Made by a program: the position numbers and the translations under genes
The notes under the pieces: model-generated
Seen by the model: only the letters and a program-made list of their open reading frames with translations
Databases searched by the model: none
Told to the model about the DNA's origin: nothing
Part shown: piece by piece, positions 23,859-32,043 of the stretch
Layout: each line of letters starts with the position of its first letter
Position numbering within the stretch: the first letter of the stretch is position 1
NCBI GenBank assembly: GCA_022841795.1
Contig: JALHQU010000062.1
Coordinates: 1 to 32,043 of the forward strand
Length of the DNA: 32,043 nucleotides
Reading direction: 5' to 3'
DNA from: Fimbriiglobus sp.
GTDB lineage: Bacteria; Planctomycetota; Planctomycetia; Gemmatales; Gemmataceae

Positions 23859-26567
23859 TCACTTCTCGTACCGCTTCTCGATCTTGTCCGCTTCGGTGTT
23901 CTTCTTCTGTTTGCGGAGGGCCTCCAGCAGCGTGTCCTTCGCGTCCTTGTTGCTCACGTCGATCATCAGGGCGTCGCGGGCGAACGCCTCGGCCTCGGCG
24001 AACTTACCCGCCTCCAGGTTCATCGCCGCCAGCCGCACCCGCCCGTCCAACTCGTCCGGGTCGTGCCCGACCAGTTCGGCCAGCACCGCCGTCAACTTGT
24101 CCGTCTCCTTCGTCTCCTTGTAAATCTTCGCCAACTGCTCCAGCCAGTCGGCGTCGAGCGGGGCCACCTGCCGGCCCTTCTCGAACAGCTTCGCGGCCTC
24201 GGCGAACTCCTTCTTCTCCAGGTGCATCCGCCCGACGGTGACGAGCAGCTTCGGGTCGTCCGGCCTGGCCTTCATGGCCGCGTCCAGCGCCGCCTTCGCC
24301 CCGTCGTCGTCCCCGCCGCGGGCGAGCAGCTTGGCCCGCACCACCAGCCCCGCCGCGTGCCCGTCGTCCTTCGCCAGCACCGCGTCCACCAGCTTCTTGG
24401 CGTCGGACACCTTGTTCCGCCGCAGCAGTTGCTCGGCCAGCTTCGCCTTCAGGTCCAGGTCGTCCGGGTCTTTCTCGACGGCCTTTTCCAACTCCTCGAA
24501 CGTCATCGCCTTCTCCATCGGCTTCTTGCCGCCGCCCTGGATGCCCTTCACGACCTCCGCCACGTACTGCTTGTACCCCTTCTCGAACTCGGCGATGTCC
24601 GCCCCGCACGCCGCCTTCAGCGCCGCCGCGGTGTCCTTGCCGGTCTTGAACTCGTTGAGCAGTTTGCCCACCGACCCCTGCCCGTGCGTCTTGATGAGGT
24701 AGTCCACGTACAGTTGGCTCTGGCAGTACGCCAGCGTCCACTCGTCCGGCCCCTTCGGGCGGACGAACCCCATCATGATGGTGTCGAGCGTCAGCAGGGT
24801 GTCGGCGTTGAACCGATCGCGGAGGATCTGCGACCACATGGGCGAGCGGTTCATCCGCTCGTTCTGCACGGCCAGCCCCTCGGTCAGCCAGTGCGGGCAC
24901 TGGAAGTCGGTCTGGGCCAGGTTGAAGATGTGCGTCAGTTCGTGGCGGATCACCCGCCCCCAGTTGAACGGCTTCGCCAGCCCCTTCGCCTTCGGCGACG
25001 CCATCGCCACCACCCGCCCGGTGCAGGCGCCGATGGTGTGCAGGTCGGGCAGACCGACCGTCCGCCCGCTGAACATCTCGTGCGAGTTGAACACCTCGAT
25101 CAGCACCTTGCCCGGCGGCTCGTACCCGAACTGGCCCTTCAGCTCGGCGTGGATCTCCTCCAGGTAGTCAGCCAGCCACGCGGCCAGCAGCTTGTCCGTC
25201 AGCGGGTCGAACCGCAGCAGGTAGTGGGCGGTCTCTACCGTTTCGTACTTGGCGAGGTGGTCGAGCACCTTGCGGGAGTTGGACACGCGGACGTTGAACG
25301 GGTCGAGCTTGAACGCGGCGTCGAGCAGTTTGCGGCCCTCGGCCTCGTTCCCCAGCCGCAGTTGCAACATGCCCAGCCCGGTGCGGGGGCCGGCCAGTTG
25401 CGGCCGCAGGTCCGCCGCCTGGCGGTAATACTCCTCCGCCCGGCCGTACTGCTTCCGCTCCTCCAGCACCGACGCCAGCTCGTGGAAGAACAGGCCGGGC
25501 TTGGTGTCGAACGACCCGGCCTCCTTCACCACCGCGGCGAACTCGGCGGCCTTCCCTTGCAGGGTGAGCGCCGCGGCCAGCTTGCCGAGCGTGACCGCGT
25601 CCCGCGGGTTCACCGCCTTCGCCTGGGCCAGCACCTTCTCGGCCGCCGGGTAGTCGCCGGCCACGAACAGCACGTCCGCCTTCGCCCGTAGCGCGCCAGG
25701 GTGCTTCGGATTCTGCTTCAGGGCTTGGTCCGCAAAAGCGTCGGCGTCCTTCAAGTCGAACTTCACCAGCGCCGCCTGCGCCTTGCCGACGAGCGGGTCG
25801 GCCGCCTTCGGGTTCACCTTCAGCACGTTGTCGTAGGCGTCGATGGCGTCCGGCCGGTTGTACTTCTCCAGCAGCAGGTCGCCGGACAGTTGCTCGGCCG
25901 GCCAGTAGTCCGCATCCTCCTTCAGCGCGTCCTTGAGCACCGTGTTCAGGATGAAGCTGAACTGTTTCGACAGGTTGTGCCAGCGGGCGTTCTCCGCCCC
26001 GCACTCGGCGACGTACACCAGCTCCTCCGGGTCGGTGATGTCCTTGTCGTCGTTGCTCCGCTTGGTGTAGTACCGCACCACCCAGCGGAAGGCGTCGTCG
26101 GCTTCCTTGATCTGCCCGCGGTCGCGGAGCACCTTCGCCTTCGTCCACCGGGCGAGCAGTTGCCCCTCGGCTCGGGCGATGGCGGCGTCGGCGTCTTTCT
26201 CCGCCTCGTCCCACTTGCCCATCTGGTACAGGTGGTCGGCCCGCGCCGCCAACAACTCCGGGCTGGTCGGCGCCTCTTTCAGCGCGTCGCCGAGTGTGCC
26301 GAGCGCCTTGTCGTACTCGCCCACCAGCCGGTACGTCTCGGCGACGCCGGCCGCGGCTTTTGGCGTCAGCTTCGGGTCGGCTTTCGCCGCCTTCTCGAAC
26401 CCGTCGCGGGCTTCCTCGTAGTTGCCGCGGAGCAGCCGCTGCCGGGCCTCGGCGAGCGGGCCGGCCGGCTTCTTCGGCTCGGGCTTCTTGGTGTCCGGCT
26501 TGTCGTCCGCGACGGCGAGCGAGCAGGTGAGGGCGAGCAGGCCGAGGAGGATGTTTCGTAGCGTCAT
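23859..26567 (-). CDS. Exported TPR protein with HExxH metalloprotease-like domain
   Basis: A 902-residue protein. A signal peptide (1-20, ending SLAVA) is followed by a lysine/proline-rich stretch and many tetratricopeptide repeats (about 36-440, then again about 660-890, with A-x-x-G-N/D-Y-x-x-A patterns). Between them, about 445-650, lies a gluzincin-like domain with HELTH at 542-546 and a possible third ligand E563 in WLTEGLAV, as in the peptidase MA-like family. It may thus be a periplasmic zinc protease scaffolded by TPRs, though activity is unproven. The ATG at 26567 begins the signal peptide; the ribosome site is weak. The gene is divergent from the second DUF1553 gene. Confidence 0.88.
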   Translation of the reverse strand: MTLRNILLGLLALTCSLAVADDKPDTKKPEPKKPAGPLAEARQRLLRGNYEEARDGFEKAAKADPKLTPKAAAGVAETYRLVGEYDKALGTLGDALKEAPTSPELLAARADHLYQMGKWDEAEKDADAAIARAEGQLLARWTKAKVLRDRGQIKEADDAFRWVVRYYTKRSNDDKDITDPEELVYVAECGAENARWHNLSKQFSFILNTVLKDALKEDADYWPAEQLSGDLLLEKYNRPDAIDAYDNVLKVNPKAADPLVGKAQAALVKFDLKDADAFADQALKQNPKHPGALRAKADVLFVAGDYPAAEKVLAQAKAVNPRDAVTLGKLAAALTLQGKAAEFAAVVKEAGSFDTKPGLFFHELASVLEERKQYGRAEEYYRQAADLRPQLAGPRTGLGMLQLRLGNEAEGRKLLDAAFKLDPFNVRVSNSRKVLDHLAKYETVETAHYLLRFDPLTDKLLAAWLADYLEEIHAELKGQFGYEPPGKVLIEVFNSHEMFSGRTVGLPDLHTIGACTGRVVAMASPKAKGLAKPFNWGRVIRHELTHIFNLAQTDFQCPHWLTEGLAVQNERMNRSPMWSQILRDRFNADTLLTLDTIMMGFVRPKGPDEWTLAYCQSQLYVDYLIKTHGQGSVGKLLNEFKTGKDTAAALKAACGADIAEFEKGYKQYVAEVVKGIQGGGKKPMEKAMTFEELEKAVEKDPDDLDLKAKLAEQLLRRNKVSDAKKLVDAVLAKDDGHAAGLVVRAKLLARGGDDDGAKAALDAAMKARPDDPKLLVTVGRMHLEKKEFAEAAKLFEKGRQVAPLDADWLEQLAKIYKETKETDKLTAVLAELVGHDPDELDGRVRLAAMNLEAGKFAEAEAFARDALMIDVSNKDAKDTLLEALRKQKKNTEADKIEKRYEK

Positions 26568-26585
26568 GGGGCACTCGGAATTCCG

Positions 26586-26690
26586 TCCCCGGTCTCACGA
26601 CCGGGGCTTCGCTATGCCGCCCGCTCCGCGGGCTTGGATCGAAGCCCCCGAAGGGGGCGGTATATCGTAGCCCCGGTCGTGAGACCGGGA
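26586..26690. repeat. Palindromic repeat in divergent gap
   Basis: Outer arms CCGGTCTCACGACCGGGGCT (about 26589-26608) and AGCCCCGGTCGTGAGACCGG (26669-26688) are inverted; each arm is itself palindromic (CCCCGGTC...GACCGGGG). An inner GCCCCCGAAGGGGGC hairpin lies at about 26643-26658. It occupies the left part of the 293-nt gap between the divergent TPR and DUF1553 genes. The remaining 26691-26860 shows nothing I can identify. Confidence 0.85.
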
Positions 26691-26860
26691 TACAGGTCGT
26701 CTCATTCAACCCTACCGCCGCGGGGCCGATTCCGCAACCGGCGGGGTGAAATGCACGGCCGGCGGCGGCGTCTGTCGGGTAACATCAGGGCGACCGGCGG
26801 TTGCTCGTCCGCCGCCCGATCGTCTGATCCGGCAGACCCCGACCCGTCTCGGAGACGGCC

Positions 26861-28501
26861 ATGCGACCCGCACTCGCGGCCCTGACATTTGCACTGTTCG
26901 CCCCGGCCGGTTTCGCCGCCGATCTGAAAGTGGCGACGGGCGACGGCGGGAGTGGCAAAGTCACCCGCAAGATCGCCGCCGCCATCGACGCCCGGCTGAC
27001 CGCCGACTGGACGGCCCGGCAGATCACCCCGGCGCCACTGGCCGACGACCACGAGTTCTGCCGGCGGGTGTACCTGGACCTGATCGGCCGCATCCCGAAG
27101 GTGGCCGAGGTGCGGGCGTTCGCCGACGACGCCGACCCGGACAAGCGGCTGAAGCTGGTGGACAAGCTGCTGGCGAAACCGGGGTACGCCACCCAGTTCG
27201 CCGCGGCTGTCCGCGCATCCTGGCTGCCCGAGACCATCTCCGACCAGTTCAAGAGCTTCCTGGGCACGTCCTACGAGGAGTACCTGCGGCGGCGGCTGGC
27301 GGCGGGGGTGTCGCTCGGGGCGGTCATCCGCGAGACGCTGACGGCCGAGGTGGCGGTCGGCCCCCGCGGGCGGATCAACCTGGGCAACCAGAACCAGGAC
27401 CCGGACCAGTTCGCCATGCAAGCGTTTTACCAGGCGCTGGAGGCGAAGCCGGAGAATCTGGGGGCGACGGTGACGCGGGCGTTCCTGGGGGTGAAACTGG
27501 AGTGCGCCCAGTGCCACGACCACCCGTTCGCCCCGTACAAGCGGGAGCAGTTCTGGCAGTTCGCCGCGTTCTTCGGCGAGTTCACCCCGCTGCCGCCGGT
27601 CGGCCCGAGCTTCGTCGGCCCGCTCCAGCCGCAGTACACGAAGAACCGCATCAGCGTGCCGGGCCTGGGCAAGGGCGGGGCGACCCGACAGGTGAGCGCG
27701 AAGTACCTGGACGGGTCGGCCCCGGAGTGGACCGAGAGCCGCAACCCGCGGCAGGAATTGGCCGACTGGGTGCTGGCGAAGGACAACCCGTACTTCGCCC
27801 GCAACGTCACCAACCGGCTGTGGCACCACTTCTTCGGCGTCGGGCTGATCGATCCGATCGACGAACCCGGCGAGGGCAACCCGCCCAGCCACCCGGAACT
27901 GCTCGACGACCTGGCCGCCGCGTTCCACGCCGCCGACTTCGACCTGCGGGTGCTCATCCGCGGCATCGTGGCGAGCAAGGCGTACCAGCTGACCAGCCGC
28001 ATAACCCACCCGACGCAGTCCGACACGCGGCGGTTCGCCCGCATGAACCTGAAGGGGCTGACCGGGGCGCAGATCTTCAACAGCTTCGTCACCGCCACCG
28101 GCACGCGGATGGGGGACAGCCCGAACCGCGCGCGGTTCACCATCGGCGGGGACACCCAGTTCGCGTTTCAGACGCTGTTCCCCATCCCGGCCAAGCCGAT
28201 CGAGTCGCAGACGTCCATCCTGCAAGCGCTGACGGTGATGAACGGCCGGCTGGTGGCCGACCAGACGGACGCGGTGCGGGGCGAAGTGCTGGGGGCGATC
28301 GCCGACGCCCCGTTCCTGACCACCGGGAAGAAGATCGACGCGCTGTTCCTGACGGCCGTGTGCCGCCCGCCGACGGCCGAGGAGCGGGAGTCGCTCGCCA
28401 GCTATGTGGACCGCGGCGGGCCGAGCGGGGACAAGAACAAGGCGCTGGCGGACGTGTTCTGGGTGCTGCTGAACAGCACGGAGTTTCTGTTCAACCACTG
28501 A
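26861..28501 (+). CDS. DUF1549-DUF1553 exported protein
   Basis: A 546-residue planctomycete protein of unknown reaction. After a signal peptide (1-20, ending GFAAD) comes DUF1549, with FCRRVYLDLIGRIPKVAEV, and CAQCHDHPFAPYKREQFW near residues 217-234. Then comes DUF1553, with NPYFARNVTNRLWHHFFGVG and LNSTEFLFNH at the very end. Unlike the gene at 2775-4988 it has no N-terminal PSCyt1 domain. The ATG at 26861 has GGAG about 7 nt upstream. It is followed by a DUF1501 gene in the same orientation, the usual partner, then by an EF-hand protein. Confidence 0.92.
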   Translation: MRPALAALTFALFAPAGFAADLKVATGDGGSGKVTRKIAAAIDARLTADWTARQITPAPLADDHEFCRRVYLDLIGRIPKVAEVRAFADDADPDKRLKLVDKLLAKPGYATQFAAAVRASWLPETISDQFKSFLGTSYEEYLRRRLAAGVSLGAVIRETLTAEVAVGPRGRINLGNQNQDPDQFAMQAFYQALEAKPENLGATVTRAFLGVKLECAQCHDHPFAPYKREQFWQFAAFFGEFTPLPPVGPSFVGPLQPQYTKNRISVPGLGKGGATRQVSAKYLDGSAPEWTESRNPRQELADWVLAKDNPYFARNVTNRLWHHFFGVGLIDPIDEPGEGNPPSHPELLDDLAAAFHAADFDLRVLIRGIVASKAYQLTSRITHPTQSDTRRFARMNLKGLTGAQIFNSFVTATGTRMGDSPNRARFTIGGDTQFAFQTLFPIPAKPIESQTSILQALTVMNGRLVADQTDAVRGEVLGAIADAPFLTTGKKIDALFLTAVCRPPTAEERESLASYVDRGGPSGDKNKALADVFWVLLNSTEFLFNH

Positions 28502-28505
28502 TTCT

Positions 28506-28559
28506 TCGCCGCGACCACCGGGAGCGGAGCCAGCCATCCCACTCGCAAGCTCGCGGCGA
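28506..28559. repeat. 54-bp palindrome with TCGCCGCGA ends, copy 2
   Basis: Begins TCGCCGCGA and ends TCGCGGCGA, shares the central GAGCGGAGCCAGCCA with 5134-5187 and has the same length. One arm is degenerate here (ACCACCGG in place of GCCTGCGA), so the inner hairpin is weaker. It sits between the DUF1553 stop and the DUF1501 start. Confidence 0.8.
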
Positions 28560-28594
28560 TGATAAATCCGATCCACCGTTGCCGAGGCATGGCC

Positions 28595-29911
28595 ATGTCG
28601 AATTCCAACATGCACCGCAGACACCTGCTCCGCGTCGGGGCCGTCGGCCTCGGGGTGGGCGTGTCCGGCTGGTTCCGCACCCTCGCCCGCGCCGCCGAGA
28701 ACAGCCCGCAGCGGAAGCGGGCGTGCATCCTGCTGTGGATGAACGGCGGGCCGGCCACCATCGACCTGTGGGACCTGAAGCCGGGCCATGAGAACGGCGG
28801 GCCGTACAAGGAGATCCAGACGTCCGCCCCCGGTCTGAAGATCGGCGAACACCTGCCGGAGATCGCCAAGTTCGGCGACAAGCTGGCCGTCCTCCGCGGC
28901 ATGTCCACGAAGGAGGGCGACCACGCCCGTGCCACCTACCAGATGCGGACGGGCAACCTGCCGCTCGGCGGCATCCAGTTCCCCAGCCTCGGCGGGCTGG
29001 TGTCGAAAGAGATCGGCGACCCGAAGAGCGAGCTGCCCAACTTCGTCAGCATCGCCCCGCAGCGGTTCTTCAACTCCGACGCCTTCGGCCCCGGCTTCCT
29101 CGGCCCGAACTACGCCCCGCTCATGGTCGGCGACGGGGTGTTCCAGATGGAGGGGCAGACCATCGACGTGGACCGCACCCTGCAGGTGCAGAACCTGGAT
29201 CGGCCGAAGGAGGTGCGGAAGGATCACGCCGACGCCCGGCTGGAGCTGCTGCGGCGGATGCACGACGATTTCGCCGCCACCCACCCCACCCCCATCTCGG
29301 CCGGGCACACCGCCGCCTACGACCGGGCCACCCGGCTGATGCAGTCGGACGCCGGCAAGGTGTTCGACCTGGGCCAGGAGAAGGCGGAGGTGCGGGACAA
29401 ATACGGCCGCAGCCTGTTCGGCCAGGGGTGCCTGCTCGCCCGCCGGCTGGTGGAGCGTGGGGTGCCGTTCGTCGAGGTGAACCTGGGCAACTGGGACACG
29501 CACCAGAACAACTTCGACCTGGTGAAGAACCTGTGCGGCACCCTGGACAAGGGGTGGGCGGCGTTGATGGGCGACCTGAAGGACCGCGGGCTGTTGGACA
29601 GCACGCTGGTGGTGTGGATGGGCGAGTTCGGCCGCACCCCGCGGATCAACGGCAACCGCGGGCGGGACCACTTCCCGAACGCCTGGAGCACGGTGCTGGC
29701 CGGCGGCGGGATCAAGGGCGGGCAGGCCATCGGCAAGACGAGCAACGACGGCACCACCGTCGAAGACCGGGTGACGACGACGACCGACCTGCTGGCGACG
29801 GCGTGCGCCGCGCTCGGCATCGACCACACCAGGCAGAACATGTCGAACGTCGGCCGGCCGATCGCCATCGTGGACAAGGGGGCGTCGGTGGTGAAGGAAG
29901 TGGTGGCGTGA
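28595..29911 (+). CDS. DUF1501 family Tat-exported protein
   Basis: A 438-residue DUF1501 protein, second in the window. It starts MSNSNMHRRHLLRVGAVGLG, a Tat-like signal with HRRHLLR. It then shows LLWMNGGPATIDLWDLKPGH, the family core near 50-70; EVNLGNWDTHQNNFD near 300; and VWMGEFGRTPRINGNRGRDH near 345. The ATG at 28595 is chosen because CGAGG lies about 7 nt upstream; ATGs at 28589 and 28559 are in frame, the last inside a repeat. It is the likely partner of the preceding DUF1553 protein. Biochemical function is not established. Confidence 0.9.
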   Translation: MSNSNMHRRHLLRVGAVGLGVGVSGWFRTLARAAENSPQRKRACILLWMNGGPATIDLWDLKPGHENGGPYKEIQTSAPGLKIGEHLPEIAKFGDKLAVLRGMSTKEGDHARATYQMRTGNLPLGGIQFPSLGGLVSKEIGDPKSELPNFVSIAPQRFFNSDAFGPGFLGPNYAPLMVGDGVFQMEGQTIDVDRTLQVQNLDRPKEVRKDHADARLELLRRMHDDFAATHPTPISAGHTAAYDRATRLMQSDAGKVFDLGQEKAEVRDKYGRSLFGQGCLLARRLVERGVPFVEVNLGNWDTHQNNFDLVKNLCGTLDKGWAALMGDLKDRGLLDSTLVVWMGEFGRTPRINGNRGRDHFPNAWSTVLAGGGIKGGQAIGKTSNDGTTVEDRVTTTTDLLATACAALGIDHTRQNMSNVGRPIAIVDKGASVVKEVVA

Positions 29912-29924
29912 ATTGAATCCCGTA

Positions 29925-29952
29925 AAGCCCAGGGACGGCCGTCCCTGGGCTT
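29925..29952. terminator. 28-bp perfect palindrome, possible terminator
   Basis: AAGCCCAGGGAC-ggcc-GTCCCTGGGCTT forms a 12-bp stem 13 nt after the DUF1501 stop. It has no T-tract beyond the arm's own TT, so it could be a weak terminator or another dispersed repeat. The EF-hand gene begins 20 nt later. Confidence 0.5.
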
Positions 29953-29971
29953 GCTCGGTTGGGTCCACTCG

Positions 29972-31768
29972 ATGCGCACGTGCCTGCTCCTGCTGCTGCT
30001 GCTCACCCCCCTCGCTGTCGCCGACCCCGGCAAGCTGGAGCGGGGCGTCCGCCAGTACACCCCGAAGGGCGACGCCTTCGCCCCCGGCACCCTGCCGTTC
30101 TTCCGCTCCGAACTCCAGCGGCAGGCCGGGCCGTTCAAGCGGGACCCGTCGGCGACGGTGCAGGACACCTACGAGGTGCTGTTCCTCGCCCGCACCCGCC
30201 CGGTCCGCATCCGGGTGGTGACGACGGTGGCCGGCGGGTCGCTGAACGAGCGGTTCGAGAAGCACCTGAAGGATTTGTTCGCCGCGTTCGACCGCGACGG
30301 CGACGGGTCACTGAACAGGTACGAGGCGGAGCTCGTCTACGCCCGTAGCGAGATGGCCCAGATGCTCCGCGGCGGGTTCGGGTTCCGCGGGCAGACCGGC
30401 CAGGCGCCGTCCATCGACATCCTGGACCGCGACGGCGACGGGAAGGTGAGCTTTGAGGAGTTCGCCGCGTACTACTCGCCGGAACTGCCGCTGATGACGC
30501 AGGTGCGGGGGAGCGTGGCCGACAACCGCAACATCGGCGAGATCACCGCCGAGCTGTTCGTCCGGCTGGACGCTAACCAGGACGGCCGGCTGTCCGCGAC
30601 GGAGTTGAAGGCGGCGGAGAAGATCCTGGGCGTGCTGGACGAGGACGAGGACGAGACGGTGAGCGCGGCCGAACTGCTGAAGAACTCGGCCCGCGGCAAC
30701 ATGCTCGCCGGGGGCGGGGAGTTCGGCGCCGGGATGATGGCGATGAGCGGACGGGCGAATCCTGCGAACGCTGCCCCGAATGGGCTTCAGGCGCACCTCG
30801 GTTCGCTCTCGCCGGACGTGGTCGGCCAGGTGGTCAAGTGGTACGACGCGAGCAAGGACGACAAGCTGAACCGGCTGGAGAGCGGGCTGACCGCCGCCGA
30901 CTTCGCCCGGCTGGACGCGGACAAGGACGGCAAGCTGACCGCCACCGAACTGGAGGCGTGGCGGACGGGCGAGCCGGACGTGGTGGTGACGCTCACGTTC
31001 GCCGAGAAGCTGGCCGGGTGCAAGGCCGAGGCGACCGCGGGGAAGGGGTTCCCGGCCGGCATCGACATCCCCAAGCCGAGCACGCCGGACCGGGTGGTGC
31101 TGCGGGTGGGGGCGCAGACGGTCGATCTGGCCGCGGCCCCGCTGCCCGCCGCGGCCGCCGGCGTCGATCACCCCTACGCCGCCCTGTTCCCGGCGGACAA
31201 AAAGTACCTGGAGGAGAAGGACCTGGTCGGCCCGCAGTACCAGTTCCTGCGGGTGGCGTTCGACCCGGCCGACTTCGACGGCGACGGCAAGTTGACGCGG
31301 GCCGAGTTCGACCGCTACTTCACCCTGCAGACGAAGACCGCCCGGCTGAGCATGACGCTCACCCACGTCACCCGCGTGCCCAACCTGTTCCAACTGCTGG
31401 ACGCGAGCGGGGACGGCAAACTGGGGGTGAAGGAACTTCGCACCGCCTACGAGCGGCTGATCCCGCTGGAGCCGTCCGGCGAGAACGAGGTGACCCGGCA
31501 GGTGCTCCAGCCGTCGGCGGTGGTGCGGTTCGGCAGCACGTTCGGCGGGATCGTGGACCCGGCGTTCGCGGTCGCCCAGCGGCAGCCCGCCTCCACCCAG
31601 GGGCCGGCGTGGCTCCGCAAGATGGACCGCAACGGCGACGGCGACGTGTCGCGGCTCGAATTCCTCGGCCCGAAGGAGGACTTCGATAAACTGGACACGA
31701 ACCGCGACGGGCTGATCTCACTCGACGAAGCGACAGAGTACGAGAAGACCGCCCGGCCGAAGAAGTAG
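29972..31768 (+). CDS. Exported EF-hand repeat protein
   Basis: A 598-residue exported calcium-binding protein. A signal peptide (1-17, CLLLLLLLTPLAVA) is followed by about ten EF-hand-like loops. Clear ones are FDRDGDGSLNRYE (about 107), LDRDGDGKVSFEEF (about 151), LDANQDGRLSATEL (about 198), LDADKDGKLTATEL (about 312), FDGDGKLTRAEF (about 435), LDASGDGKLGVKEL (about 474), MDRNGDGDVSRLEF (about 550) and LDTNRDGLISLDEA (about 572). Weaker ones are LDEDEDETVSAAEL and YDASKDDKLNRLE. The ATG at 29972 starts the signal peptide. Such proteins are common beside DUF1501 genes in planctomycetes; a role in calcium sensing or surface scaffolding is inferred. Confidence 0.9.
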   Translation: MRTCLLLLLLLTPLAVADPGKLERGVRQYTPKGDAFAPGTLPFFRSELQRQAGPFKRDPSATVQDTYEVLFLARTRPVRIRVVTTVAGGSLNERFEKHLKDLFAAFDRDGDGSLNRYEAELVYARSEMAQMLRGGFGFRGQTGQAPSIDILDRDGDGKVSFEEFAAYYSPELPLMTQVRGSVADNRNIGEITAELFVRLDANQDGRLSATELKAAEKILGVLDEDEDETVSAAELLKNSARGNMLAGGGEFGAGMMAMSGRANPANAAPNGLQAHLGSLSPDVVGQVVKWYDASKDDKLNRLESGLTAADFARLDADKDGKLTATELEAWRTGEPDVVVTLTFAEKLAGCKAEATAGKGFPAGIDIPKPSTPDRVVLRVGAQTVDLAAAPLPAAAAGVDHPYAALFPADKKYLEEKDLVGPQYQFLRVAFDPADFDGDGKLTRAEFDRYFTLQTKTARLSMTLTHVTRVPNLFQLLDASGDGKLGVKELRTAYERLIPLEPSGENEVTRQVLQPSAVVRFGSTFGGIVDPAFAVAQRQPASTQGPAWLRKMDRNGDGDVSRLEFLGPKEDFDKLDTNRDGLISLDEATEYEKTARPKK

Positions 31769-31776
31769 GTGACGTG

Positions 31777-31965
31777 GTGCCCAAGTTCCGCGACGAACCC
31801 GACGACGACGAGCCGGAGGAGTGGCGGACCGCCCTGCCCATGCGGTCGCCGTGGCCGCTGGTGATCGGGCTGGCCGTGGCCCAGGCGGTCGTCGGCGGGC
31901 TGCTGGTGCTGTTCGCCGCCGTCCGTCCGGCCGGGTTCACCCCGGCGACCGGCTGGCGGTACTGA
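31777..31965 (+). CDS. Small membrane protein, hypothetical
   Basis: A 62-residue protein with an acidic N-terminus (FRDEPDDDEPEEW) and one hydrophobic segment near residues 28-50 (WPLVIGLAVAQAVVGGLLVL). It starts 8 nt after the EF-hand stop, with AGGTG just upstream; GTG at 31774 or 31777 are both possible. Coding composition resembles its neighbours and it is likely cotranscribed with the EF-hand gene. I do not recognise a family. Confidence 0.6.
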   Translation: MPKFRDEPDDDEPEEWRTALPMRSPWPLVIGLAVAQAVVGGLLVLFAAVRPAGFTPATGWRY

Positions 31966-31969
31966 TTCC

Positions 31970-32034
31970 GGCGAGCCGGGAGCGTGAGCGACCGGAGGGG
32001 ATGAACCTCCGGGCGCTCACGCTCCCCGCTCGCC
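31970..32034. repeat. Palindromic repeat of the GGGAGCGTGAGCGAC family, copy 2
   Basis: Arms from GGCGAGCCGGGAGCGTGAGC (31970-31989) and CGCTCACGCTCCCCGCTCGCC (32014-32034, first 20 shown in part) pair with a few mismatches. The middle has CGGAGG and CCTCCG. Same family as 23793-23857. It directly follows the small membrane protein's stop. Confidence 0.82.
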
Positions 32035-32043
32035 AAGAACCCC

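Noticed and set aside
20425-24123. Very long plus-strand open frame (about 1230 codons)
   Set aside because: It is an alternative frame of the FG-GAP and ferritin-like genes; its product is Arg/Gly/Ala-rich without domains, as expected from high G+C.
26702-30265. Very long minus-strand open frame (about 1190 codons)
   Set aside because: Antisense shadow of the DUF1553 and DUF1501 genes; composition is Arg/Val/Gln/His-rich with no known motif, and the plus strand genes have clear families.

Overview
The window is very GC-rich and looks like chromosome from a planctomycete, most likely of the Gemmata/Gemmataceae group. I infer this from family content, without a database search. It carries two gene sets of the planctomycete DUF1549/DUF1553 (PSD1, one with a PSCyt1 haem-like domain) plus DUF1501 type, many twin-arginine (Tat) exported proteins, a long extracellular FG-GAP protein with an LE-x-LE-x-R-x-x-P N-terminal signature, an EF-hand repeat protein, and dense dispersed palindromic repeats in almost every intergenic gap. 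No rRNA, tRNA, CRISPR array, transposase, integrase or phage gene was seen.

Layout. 1-5.0 kb: an exported metallophosphoesterase converges on a minus-strand PSD1/DUF1553 -> DUF1501 pair. 5.3-8.0 kb: a Tat-exported Gfo/Idh/MocA oxidoreductase and a GT87-type membrane glycosyltransferase whose gene has absorbed several dispersed repeats in frame. 8.1-8.6 kb: panD (minus). 8.9-11.4 kb: a translationally coupled ABC ATPase/ABC-2 permease pair ending at a clear terminator. 11.5-13.2 kb: M42 aminopeptidase -> MarC-family membrane protein (minus). 13.3-15.1 kb: a probable antitoxin/PIN-toxin pair and a SAM O-methyltransferase. 15.15-19.9 kb (minus): a large exported two-TM protein -> ABC ATPase -> zinc-ribbon membrane protein. 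20.0-20.3 kb: a MazG-like pyrophosphohydrolase (minus). 20.8-23.8 kb: a DUF4394/Calx-beta/FG-GAP surface protein followed by a terminator and a ferritin-like protein whose helix order appears circularly permuted. 23.9-26.6 kb: a TPR protein with an HExxH metalloprotease-like motif (minus). 26.9-32.0 kb: a second DUF1549/DUF1553 -> DUF1501 set followed by a ten-EF-hand exported protein and a small membrane protein.

How parts work together. The DUF1553/DUF1501 pairs are recurrent planctomycete modules of unknown biochemical role; here one pair has a CxxCH domain and the other is followed by an EF-hand calcium protein. The two ABC ATPases belong to separate export or membrane-remodelling systems. 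PanD makes beta-alanine for pantothenate/CoA. The MazG-like and M42 proteins are housekeeping-like.

Most unusual signals: (a) the apparent B-C-D-A helix order of the ferritin-like protein, with every expected metal ligand kept; (b) dispersed palindromic or heptamer repeats inside open reading frames (GT87 interior and C-terminus, PSD1 linker), reminiscent of the in-frame Rickettsia palindromic elements; (c) several families of palindromic repeats, one with shared 9-bp ends TCGCCGCGA...TCGCGGCGA.
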